Source: Hofstenia miamia
Taxonomy: Eukaryota > Xenacoelomorpha > Acoela
Direction of reading: 5' to 3'
NCBI GenBank assembly: GCA_004352715.1
Contig: SCFE01000058.1
Span: 358,826-422,825 of the forward strand
Length of the DNA: 64,000 nt
Shown: one piece after another, positions 13,450-23,867 of the stretch
Numbering within the stretch: the stretch's first letter is position 1
How the letters are laid out: each line of letters opens with the position of its first letter
Made by a program: the position numbers and the translations under genes
Notes under the pieces: model-generated
What the model saw: the letters and a program-made list of their open reading frames with translations, nothing else
What the model was told of the DNA's origin: nothing
Databases searched by the model: none

Positions 13450-14085
13450 ATGGTTATGAACAAGATGGATAACTTGAATACTGATTTAAAAAAATTCAAG
13501 ACTAGCCTCGACGATTGGAAGAACAATATGAAAATAAGTCATGAGCGGATTCCACAACAAACTGCTCCTCAGCAGTCACGTGTGACTGATGATAGTCGAT
13601 TGACTTTATTGGTTTCTGGACTGGCTGAAAAATCTGAATACACAAATCCAATTGACAAACTGCATGCTGATCGTGATGTACTTAAGGAATTATTTAAATA
13701 TAACCTAGGTGTCGATTGCGAATTTGATGATTGTTATCGAAGAGTCAAGTTTATTCAATCTCGCACTACACCGCGGCCACTTGTGGTCAAATTTCATAGT
13801 TTCTGGGATATTAGAAAAATTAAATTATCAACTTATAAACTAAAAGGAACCTCAATATTTATTCGCAATGATCTTACACCAGATGACTTAGCCAAAGAAC
13901 GCATGTTGTTGAAATTGAGATACGAATTGGTATTAAAGGGCCTCGAAAAATCACAGCTCAAAATCAAAGGACTTAAACTATATTACAAGTCTCATATCAT
14001 TGAAAGTGAAAAAAATATTGATGAAATCATCAAATCAATTAGCCCTTCTTATAATCAAAGCAACAGTAATCAATTAGAAAATTGA
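13450..14085 (+). CDS. LINE ORF1-like protein
   Basis: 211 residues. The N-terminal 40 residues are charged with hydrophobic spacing like a short coiled coil. From about residue 55 a region with LTLLVSGLAEKSE, RPLVVKFHSFWDIRKI and GTSIFIRNDLTPDDLAKER resembles the RNA-binding domain of L1-type ORF1 proteins, where GIPE, RPIIVKF and GTGIFINEDLT blocks recur. The ATG at 13450 opens the frame. Its TGA is followed in the same frame by the endonuclease without an ATG, so ORF2 may have been made by readthrough or reinitiation. Confidence 0.75.
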   Translation: MVMNKMDNLNTDLKKFKTSLDDWKNNMKISHERIPQQTAPQQSRVTDDSRLTLLVSGLAEKSEYTNPIDKLHADRDVLKELFKYNLGVDCEFDDCYRRVKFIQSRTTPRPLVVKFHSFWDIRKIKLSTYKLKGTSIFIRNDLTPDDLAKERMLLKLRYELVLKGLEKSQLKIKGLKLYYKSHIIESEKNIDEIIKSISPSYNQSNSNQLEN

Positions 14086-14091
14086 CTAGTA

Positions 14092-14889
14092 CCTTCTATA
14101 TTTCTTTCAAATGTGCAATCCATTAAATATAAAATTGATGAAATTTATGCCCAAGTGTCTGCCATTACATTTCCAGAAATCTTAATGATAGTTGAAACAC
14201 ATTTGTCTTATGAGATTTGTAATAGCGCTGTAACCCTACCTGGTTACGTCACTGAAAGAAATGATCGAACAAAGAATGCTTCTGATAAAATTGGTGGTGG
14301 AGTAATGATCCAAATTAAGTCACCTACTCCATATTGTGTTTTCCACCCTAACATCGATGACGATTTGCTTGACATAGAAGCTTTGTGGGTAAAACTTAAT
14401 ATTAAAAAGTCACCAAGGGGAATTAATGGGTATATGATAGGTGTATTATATCATCCATATTGGTGCAAGGAAGAAGAATATCGTCTACGCAATTACTTAC
14501 GTGTAGTTTTAAATCAAATTAATGATACTTATTCCAACTACATGATTATTATTGGTGGCGACTTTAATAGAGCTAACGTAAATTTTCTTACAGCAGAGTT
14601 TCATCTTCAGCAGATGGTGAAATTTCACACACACGAAAATCGTACTTTGGACAAAATTTTTACTAATTTCTCCCAGTTCTATGAGTCAGCTCAACCGATG
14701 CCCAGTATTGGTAAATGTAGGCATTTATCTGTGTACATAAAATCCAAATATGTATGTGGAAATCCGACGATGACATCTTATAGAGTGAAAAAGAAATATA
14801 ACCTACAATTGTTTGGGAACATAGTATCCCGCCGTGACTGGAATTGGGAAAATTTTTCAAAGTTAATATTCAACGCATATGAATACTAA
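14092..14889 (+). pseudogene. LINE ORF2 part 1: APE endonuclease
   Basis: The domain starts SNVQSIKYKIDE, has the VETHLS motif (catalytic Glu), KIGGGVMI, GGDFNR (Asp and Asn) and LDKIF. The final block reads GKCRHLSV where active enzymes have S-D-H, so the catalytic Asp is lost while His stays. There is no ATG before the domain; the first conserved block lies just after the ORF1 stop. It ends at an in-frame TAA and the same frame continues into the reverse transcriptase part. Confidence 0.8.
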
Positions 14890-16757
14890 TTTCCAGTGAA
14901 AATGCGAAAAATATATCCACGACACAAACCTTGGGTAACTGTAGAAATAGTCCGATTGATAAGCAAGAGGCAATACGCCCTACGAAAAAAGAAATTTTCT
15001 TTATATCGTAGGCTCAGAAATACTATAAACCGCAAATTAGAAATTACTCGCAAAGAATATTACAACCGTGTTATTGCTGATCTTAAATCATCTAAACCAA
15101 AAGATTGGTGGGCTCAAATAAAGAAAGTTGGTGGCATATCCGTTGAGTCTTCTAAAAAAGAGCTTTCACTTGGTGATAATTTTTTATCTATGGATAAGAT
15201 TACACTTGCAAATTGCATTAATAACGAGTTTACTACAATTACTAACGAGTATGAACTTATAACTGCATCAGATATGGTGATTCCATCTTTAAACGAAAAC
15301 CCTATATTTATCAGTGAATATCAAACTTTTCTGAAATTGAAAGCATTAAACATTCATAAGTCAACAGGTCCTGATATTCATGGCATTACCATTCCCACCT
15401 GGATTCTCAAAGAATACTGTTATGAACTGGCATTTCCCATATCTGCCTTATCATTTTCAACGTATGCAACGTATGATGCTTCCCCCTTTACATGCGCTAA
15501 TGTGACCTGTTTAGAGAAAAATAAGCCGGTTAAGAACGTAAGAAAAGATCTTCGACCAATTTCTATAACACACCCTGTTGCGAAAATAGCAGAAGAGGTT
15601 TTATTGGAAAAGGAACTTATTGAAAAAATATGTAGCAGTCTAGATCCCAAACAATATGGAGCTATCCCGGGTCGTTCCACCCTATACGCACTCCTTGATA
15701 TGACACATAATTGGATATATCAATTGGAAAGCACTGGGCAATACAATTTTTAATTGACTTCAGAAAGGCTTTTGATTTAGTTAGACATCCAATATTAATT
15801 AACAGACTGAGAGAAATTAACGTTAACAACTATACATGCAACTGGATCATAAGCTTTTTATCTGGTCGTCAACAAAGATTTCGTTTACCTTGCGGAACAC
15901 TTTCATTGTGGAATACGTTGTATGCAGGAGTACCTCAAGGAACCAAACTTGGACCTTGGCTTTTTATACTTTTTGTTAACTCTTTAATGAGTTTTTGGCC
16001 CAACAGAGTCAAATTTGTGGATGATCTAACAATCTGGGAAGTTTGCTCGCGTGATAGTCCTTCAGAATCTGAATGTTTAGTTCACAGAGTGAAAAATTGG
16101 GCCAGCAAATTGCTTATGCAACTTAATCTAATAAAATCAAAAGAAATTACTATTTGTCCCTTGCATAACTTTAACTTGCCATCTGAAGTTCAAATAACAG
16201 ATGATAGTATTCAGCGAGTTCAATCAGCTAAACTCCTTGGATTAGTAGTTCAAGACAATCTCACATGGGAAGAAAATATTATGCACATGGTTAAAAAAGC
16301 AGCCAAAAGCTTGCATTTCCTCCAAATTCTTAAAAGTGTTGATATTCCATCATCTCATCTAATCCAAATCTACACATCATTAATACGCCCTATTCTAGAG
16401 TACTGTTCACCCGTTTGGAGCAACGCAATAATTAAAGAACAATCAAAGGATTTGGAACGCATTCAAAAGCATGCTCTGCGGATAATTTTTCCAAATTTTA
16501 AATATGAAGCAGCATGTCTTATCAGCAAGTGTCAATCCCAAAGTGATCGAAGAAATTCATGCTGTACTAAACTTTGGCAAAAAATCCAAAACAAAGAAAA
16601 TCATCCACTGAGTCATTTTGTGCCAAACATACGAAATTTAGATTATAATTTACGTAACATTCGTGATTACTCCTTCCCTCATCGAACTTCCAGAATGGAG
16701 AAAAGTTTTGTCTATAGTCAAATAGCAGCAATGAATTTGGTTACATATGGGAAATGA
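14890..16757 (+). pseudogene. LINE ORF2 part 2: reverse transcriptase
   Basis: The linker RKIYPRHKPWVT and KEYYNRVIADLKSSKPKDWW leads to fingers with HKSTGPDIHGI and LRPISITHPVAKIAEE. Palm A is FLIDFRKAFDLV, motif B is GVPQGTKLGPWLF, motif C is FVDD, and the thumb has LLGLVVQDNLTW. The C-terminus has RPILEYCSPVWS and IQKHALRIIFPNFKYEAACL. The frame changes between about 15735 and 15745. The aspartates of the active site are intact, so this copy is fairly young. Confidence 0.88.
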
Positions 16758-16859
16758 TAGATATATAAACATATATAGACATATATATAAATATATGTTT
16801 GTAAATGGTAGTTTATAGTTATTACCTTATATTTTTCAACCATTTGGTTGCAATAAGGT

Positions 16860-16951
16860 NNNNNNNNNNNNNNNNNNNNNNNNNNNNNNNNNNNNNNNNN
16901 NNNNNNNNNNNNNNNNNNNNNNNNNNNNNNNNNNNNNNNNNNNNNNNNNNN
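16860..16951. other. Assembly gap, 92 N
   Basis: Run of N beside a TA array. Confidence 0.99.
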
Positions 16952-16985
<34 letters not shown>

Positions 16986-17269
16986 TGGCGTAGGAAGGTT
17001 TGAGAGTAGGGGGGTGCGTTTTTTCAAAACAGGCGAAAGTGCGTAATCATGTTGAGAGTACATGTCATTCGTACAAATATCTATCTTCAATTCAATCTTC
17101 TCATATGACATACAATCGGTCATAATTAAAATAGAGGATATAAAATATAATATATACCAAATTTTTTATAAGAATAAGTTATTAAAACAAAATTCAAATG
17201 TATATTTTATATCGCTAAATATATATGTATTATGTGTCCATTAAAATATTGTTTTTGATTTGCATTTTG

Positions 17270-17690
17270 TGATTATTTAGGTGGGAAAATTTGCTTATAA
17301 TCGAATCAATGTTATGAGGATAATCGTAGTTAATGTGGATGAGAGCCAAATCTGACAATCTACCAGTTGTCATAGTTGACCTTGCGTAATTATGAAGTCT
17401 ATGGAAAACACTAGCAGATCTTTCACATTCACAACTAGTTAAATTAAATGTACACAGTGATTTGAGGAGAATGAAAAATTCAGGTATAAATCCCTAGCAC
17501 AGCATTCAATTGCCTTTGAAGGAGAATCTGGAATTTCATTATCTATGGATTGGGAGTAATTCCTCCACCTTTGAATTTCTTCATCCAATAATAGAGATGA
17601 GGGCAGATCCTGACTATATGTATTGAGAATTTCTTTGGAGTCGCATGATGCCATTCTTTGAAGAACAGAGGGGATGAGAGCAAGCACGTT
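17270..17690 (-). pseudogene. hAT transposase C-terminal dimerisation domain
   Basis: The frame with YSQDLPSSLLLDEEIQRWRNY is followed, after a one-base shift near 17480, by LTSCECERSASVFHRLHNYA and RSTMTTGRLSDLALIHIN. The C-ERS-S--R-K-Y-RS-M---RLS-LAL-HI pattern is diagnostic of hAT. The frameshift makes it non-functional. Confidence 0.85.
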
Positions 17691-17798
17691 ACTTTAAGCA
17701 GTTATACGTTGGATATTTTCTGAATGTGTTTTTTCACTTGAAGCATTTTCATCACTCAGACTGTTTTGCATTTCCATATTAGAAGCAATAGCTATATA

Positions 17799-17900
17799 TC
17801 ATTTGAAAAAAGTGTCAAATTTCTTTGACTTATTGGCATCCTCTAAAAATTTCAATCTTTTCTTCTCTTTCTCGCGACCCCATCCTGAAAGTTTTTTCAT
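17799..17900 (-). pseudogene. hAT transposase N-terminus
   Basis: 33 codons from ATG: MKKLSGWGREKEKKRLKF and on to FDTFFK, then TGA. The KKLSG..KRKKKKE..F..FF layout is the usual beginning of ZMYM1-like hAT proteins. Confidence 0.6.
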
Positions 17901-18089
17901 TTTATATTCTTCATGATCTGAAATGTTTAATAATTTATTTGGAATAACTATTTTGAATTAATTACATACTTTCAGGCAAATTTTGTTATAGTTTATAACT
18001 TTTACTGAAATTTGGCAGATGCTATCTTAAGCTTATTTTGATAACCTATCTATCGTTAAACTACTAGTCTTTGTTAGCAATTTATCTGC

Positions 18090-18853
18090 ATTCCCACGTA
18101 GCCAACCATTGATGGACCACCAATGGCAGAAACGGAGGGCCACCGGGTGGATTTGGCCGCCCGTACACCAGCGGACCACTGGTGGCGAAAGTACGATTTC
18201 AGCATCAGAACAATTTCTCAAATGTAATAATAGCAAATTTTATATTGATAGAATTAAACCTTGCAGTTTAAACTAACACAAACCTAACAAAGGGTTGAAG
18301 GAAATGCTAGCAAGCTTACCATTTATATTGATTTTAATTTAACAATGGAAAATATAAAGAATTTTTTTATTATAATCAATAACAACAAGCATAAAAAAAT
18401 ACCCAATTTAAATTTAATTTTCAGAAGAATTTGCCATTTTTAAACATTATTTTTTTCCAAAAATTAAAAATAACTTGCCCAATTTAGGTACTAATATAGA
18501 TATTAATTTCAAGGTCCGCGACTAATCGTGAATAAATTATTTTGAAATTTCATTCTGCACATATATCTTATAATTTTGCAAAAAAGCTCTTCACAATGAA
18601 TTTTATATATTTATGAAATCTAGGAAGCATAATAATAAATAATATTTTTTGCAAGCATTAGCTCATATATTATTTATGATTAAAAATAAATCAGATGTGA
18701 CTAGTGGTACACCAGTGGCCCACTAGTGGCTATGAGGAGCTGAAATTGCCACTCATGCCACTGCTTCCCCACTGGAGGTCTACTGGTGGGAACTGGTGGC
18801 CGCCCATGCCACTCATTCCCAGCCAGTGGACCACTGTGGTGGCTAAATGGGAT
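18090..18853. mobile_element. MITE with CCACTGG-rich ends
   Basis: The ends are inverted: ATTCCCACGTAGCCAACCA on the left and, read inward, ATCCCATTTAGCCACCA on the right. Both subterminal parts are packed with CCACTGG, CCAGTGG and CCACCA words that can form hairpins. The core is AT-rich. No coding potential. Confidence 0.6.
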
Positions 18854-19439
18854 TAAGCGACATCACATTGAATCTAGGTCTAATTAATCTTAAAATCACA
18901 CTCAAAATTTCAGCTGAAATATGTTTATTGGTTATTTGTTTCCCACGCCAAGGCCCACAGGCCACGGCCCAACAACTTCTTAAAATTGGGTGACATGGAT
19001 TACAGCTGGCCCATTTGTTTTATCTTGGACCGCAAAATTTTGTTAAATAGTCAGTCTGTTACTAAAACCATAAAAACACTAAACAAGGTAAATTGTACTG
19101 GAAAGCTTCAAAATTAATCATGAAATTAAGAGCCGCGAATACTTTGTCGAATACAAGATGCCGAACAGACTGATAATATATATAGTAAAAAATTAAAATT
19201 CACTTTTGCAACATTAGTTCGGCCAGCAGTTCATTAACATTTAGCCCGAGCCGGTTCACAACCTACATGAATATTTTGTTGTTAAGGTTGTTCAAGCCAT
19301 AAACTATGTGTATTATTTAATAATATCTGAAGGTACAAAAAATTTAAATCAAACCCTGTCCATGTACTAAAAACATTTGATTCTAATATATAATTAGTCA
19401 TCTCAGCTTAATTGGTAATGAGAAGCGTTTTATAGATAA

Positions 19440-19670
19440 ATGGACTTAAATATAGTAAACTACATGTCTCACCTAACCGTATGCAGCTATTATTAAGACT
19501 AAGAAACTATGTTTCTCGTCGGCTGTAATCATTAGAAAGCTAATGCCATAATGTTCACCACTTTTGTCTAGTATTGATGAGCCCCCTTTGCAATAGCAGG
19601 CTCAAAACACGTTCAACCAAGGCTGCGTGTTGTGCACATGATGCAGTGTGAGCTTGACTGGTTTACTGCT
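19440..19670 (-). repeat. Dispersed repeat, copy 2 (inverted to 11500-11720)
   Basis: The reverse complement matches 11500-11720 over about 200 bp, for example GAGCCTGCTATTGCAAAGGG and GAGAAACATAGTTTCT. Confidence 0.6.
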
Positions 19671-20461
19671 ACTAACTGTTTCAGCCACTAGAATAGTCTA
19701 AAATTATACACACTCCCAAATTTCTTATATGCTTGTAATAGAGTCAATTGCTAATAGCAAAGTGTTGTAATTATTATGTGTTTGGCGGCAAATAAAAGCT
19801 ATTAATGGTTAAATATTTTAGCCAATCATCTCAAACCATAATCCTATATTTGATCAAAAAGGAAATCACGATGTGCGGCCACAATATTCATTGATATTTT
19901 AAAATTTCGCATATAATGGCGGCAAATCTAAAACGTTCAGTAACTAGACTTTAGTTAAAATTAAGCAGCTACAAGAATTAGTTCAGAACAAAACAAATAT
20001 GATTTCTTCAAGGTGAAATTAAGGGGGGGGAAGTAGGAGCCATTCAAAATTTAGGGGGCCGTGGCACCCGCTTCGCGACGCAACTGTTTATAATCTATAA
20101 AGTTTTTAATAGCGATTTGTATATACCTATCTACTACTATAACGAGTGTTAACTTCGATCATGTAAATTGTCATGTGATTTCAAGCAGCTCACTTCATTA
20201 ATGAAGTCTATTCATCACGATTAGGCTAACCAATAAAAAATAGTTGAAATATGACACCTAGTCAAGGTTACTGGAATAACACAAGTTTACAAGGAAGCAA
20301 GTACCAAATGAAGTACATTTACATCGCATATAGTCCCCGTTCACCAATTTTATCTGAACTACTCACTATGCAGTCCTTATCTTTGACATACATTGGCACG
20401 TCTGCAATGAGTAGACCTAATTAAATGAGTAATGCACGTACGTGTTTGAACACCAGGCGAT

Positions 20462-20502
20462 GATGACGTGCTATTCATACCGCTTTCAAGCAGTTGGATT
20501 GG
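20462..20502 (+). promoter_or_regulatory. Shared upstream element of gene A: GATGACGTGCTATT plus ATTGG
   Basis: The block GATGACGTGCTATT at 20462-20475 begins 133 bp before the gene A ATG and occurs identically 124 bp before the gene B ATG. ATTGG (inverted CCAAT) follows at 20498-20502. TGACGTG is a core bound by bZIP factors of the CREB/ATF/XBP1 type; binding here is inference. No clear TATA box is visible for gene A. Confidence 0.6.
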
Positions 20503-20594
20503 TTAATTTTTGTCTAATTAATTAGATAATTATTGGCATATTCAGTGTGCCAACATCCTTTTCGCAAGTAACCATTTTTAATTGTTGCTAGAAG

Positions 20595-20653
20595 ATGCGC
20601 GCTTGCTTTTTTATTCTTACATTTGTATTTACTGCTTCATTCAATGCCCTGGC
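20595..20653 (+). CDS. Gene A exon 1: signal peptide
   Basis: The exon encodes MRACFFILTFVFTASFNAL plus two bases of an alanine codon. A hydrophobic core is followed by A-L-A, a good signal peptidase site, so the mature protein would begin with exon 2. The donor is GTATGT at 20654. Gene B exon 1 has the same length (59 nt) and the same phase. Confidence 0.85.
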
Positions 20654-22717
20654 GTATGTCTTTTATTATTGTATATAATTTGATTTTCCGTTATAATTTC
20701 AGCTGAAATATAACAAACTTGCTATTTGTGTCGAAAAGTACTTTACAAAAACCGAAATATGTCGCAATTTGGAAAATTTCAGAAGAAATAACTTACAAAT
20801 ATTACAATTAGAAAATTTCATGTTTATGCAATGGCAAGGCACGGGACAAATTAACGGGCGGCCAAGCGGATTCTGAATTATATTTTCACTTATTACACAA
20901 AAGCTATTCATTTAATGAAGATTTTTCCAATTTCAAGGAGGTAACATCAATTTTAGAAAAATGTGAAAATACATCATTGCATATTGTTCCTCTATGAAAA
21001 CATATATATGATAAATGTTATATTGCCTTAGCGTTAGCAAACTATATTATCCCCAAATATTGCAAAAGTTGAAATAATAACTCCATTAAAATTTAGAAAG
21101 TAATTGTTGCTACATGGTAAATGCATTTCAATGTTTCTTCCAAATCCTACTACCAATCATTTTTACTTATTTTTGCGCCTATTCCTCATCACTGCATTAA
21201 TATCAAAATAGGTTGTTTTATATATATATATATATCAATATTACAGGCACATAGATCCTATAAATTTTATACGGAGAACTTATTTCTAGAAAACATTTAA
21301 TTTTTTAAGACACAATTTTTGAAATTCTAAAAATTCCAACTTGGTTCTATGTTTCCAGGCACAATCCGACTGAATATTCAAATCTATATTTCATAATTGT
21401 CCTCTATTATTGAATTAATTGAAATTTATATTTAGAGATGATGAATGCAGAACTATTATGTGCGTAAGTACTTGCGATATAATATTTATGCAATGAAATT
21501 TAGAAAAATTTCAAAAATTTGAAGATGCAATTATAGCATTTTACAATTTCAGTTGTTTAAGCTAAATTAAAACAGAATTCTATATTATATTATATGAATA
21601 TTTCTAGGCAATATTCAACACATGCCTAAATATAATTTTCCAATATATTTTTTTTGTTGTTTTAAGAATAAATGCTATAGGAAATGATATCAGAACACTA
21701 AGTGAAAAAGAAAAATGTAAATTGAAAATATGACGTAAATACCAGATGGAAATTCAATGGAATCTGCAATCGCTTCTCTACTTCATGCTTTTTGTTTCTT
21801 GTGTTCTTTTTCAATTGCAATTTTCAAGCAAAACTATGTCTGCAGATGACTCATACGCATCTGACATCATTTATTTTAGGTTTTAAAGTCGCTATTTTTG
21901 ACCTACAAAGGAAATCAAATTTACAAAATATAGTAGTCGCTATTATTTTCAGAGATATGATGGATCATTGTTAAATTTCAATGTGGAATACATCTGAATT
22001 TTACTAATACCTTGTTTACTAAAACTACCTTAGCAGTTTCTAAGAAATTCAAAATGTCTTATTATAATATCTATATATAGATGCATGGAACAGTTGATTC
22101 AAATGGATTGTCATAAATATCTCTCTATGTATCCTTAAGCGAAGTTCGTATAATTAATTAATTTTTTCCTAATCTGCGTATTGTTCTGCTCTTGCAAAAA
22201 TATAATTCAATTTATACTCATCATTGTTTACATTGCCTTAAATAAGTAGTTACATTCTGAATAATAAAAGTTTAGTTTTGAATTGTACAATTGCTCAATT
22301 TATACTATCTCTTTGTAATAAATTGCTAATGAAGTTAATCAATATTTTAAAAAGAGTTTTAAAAAGCCTAATACGCATTTTGTTTAGAGGTTGAAGAATC
22401 TTGAAAATAGAATATCACAGGTAGGCAAATTCGTATGCATACTGCTTATTTTCCCATTATTAATGTGCATAATATAAAAAATTGTTTAATATTCCCCTGG
22501 CATATACGTGAATTTCGAAAACCATGACTTTCTTATTGAAGTTGTCAAATTTAATATTTCTGTGATGTACGAAGAGTAAAGCAAAGTTAATTTGTGAAAT
22601 ATATCACAAATTAGCAATCAATTGAAATATGACGTTTGTAAAATTTGAAGAACCCCTTTACTGCTAAAATACATTGCTGGTATATTTCAATTCAAATTCA
22701 TATATATACATGTATAT

Positions 22718-22758
<41 letters not shown>

Positions 22759-22873
22759 GTTGAAAGCATTCATTAACATCAATAGCTTTTAGATTGATGA
22801 AAAGCTTGAAAAAGTAAGTTCATTACAATATCAACACAGTTTTTGAAGTTCGCATATTTAGAATAAATAAATA

Positions 22874-22908
<35 letters not shown>

Positions 22909-22943
22909 GAATGATTTGACAATCTTTAGATGCATTGAAATTT

Positions 22944-22979
<36 letters not shown>

Positions 22980-23808
22980 GAATGATTTGACAATCCTTAG
23001 ATGCATTGAAATTTAATATATATATATATATATATATATTAATTTCTTAAAAATATAATTACTTAATTAACACCCATTTAGGTTGAAGAGAAACTCGCAG
23101 AAGTAAGGATTTTAAAATACTGTTATAATTTCTTTGCTCCTAATCTATGCACAAGCAATACAATATTCTGTTACTGATGTGTACGCATCTAAATTAGTGT
23201 CTTTTATATGTATTACAGCTCACCTATTTTCTTTGAATAAACAATTTTAGATAAAATAAATATTATTATGAAATTTTTTAATTTATTTTTGAAAACACAA
23301 AATTACACTGCAATGCTACACGGCAAAATATTAATACCAGTGAGTTTATTGCTAAATACTCCTGTGACAATGAAAACACAGTTGGAGCGAAAAGTCAATT
23401 TCGTTCTTATATAATGAAGCAAAATTTGCACTAGTAGAGACTTGGAATCAGAGATGAAAAAAAAACATTTCTTGTTTTCAGCTGGTTCCAAATCTACTTC
23501 CAATAAAATGGTATTTGATTTCTGTCATTTAAGAAATTTTTAATTTCTTTATAAATCACTATTACAAGAATGTCAAAACATTGAATTACCCAAAATTGGA
23601 AGATGTTTTTTATCGCTAAGGCGTTAAGAAATTTATAGTTCAAGCAATAATTTTGAAGATTTTCTTGTGTACATTCTATTATAATTGGAAATTTTAACAA
23701 TTATCATTATAATATATTAAAAAATAATATTATGCATAGATTTTGAAAAAACATTTAGATCGAAGAAAGTGAAGAAGCTAAGACTGAGGTAAAAATTATT
23801 TAATTTGC

Positions 23809-23867
<59 letters not shown>

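Larger units (their letters stand above)
13440..16860 (+). mobile_element. Nearly full-length APE-type LINE
   Basis: The order is ORF1-like, endonuclease, reverse transcriptase, C-terminal region. A TA array precedes it and its 3' end runs into an N gap. One TGA separates ORF1 and ORF2 in the same frame, one TAA lies inside ORF2 at 14887, and a frameshift lies near 15740. The family is of the CR1/L2/jockey kind; exact clade unassigned. Confidence 0.88.
16983..20086 (-). mobile_element. hAT element with internal deletion of the transposase
   Basis: The left end CAGTGGCGTAG and the right end (read inward) CAGTTGCGTCG match at 9 of 11. On the minus strand the transposase start (17799-17900) lies directly beside the C-terminal dimerisation domain (about 17270-17690), so the catalytic middle is missing. 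A MITE is nested at 18090-18853. The left flank is a TA array and no clean 8-bp duplication can be seen, so the outer borders are tentative. Confidence 0.6.

Noticed and set aside
21668-21710. Candidate extra exon in gene A intron 2
   Set aside because: A good acceptor is present, but phase 0 gives a stop and the donor is weak.
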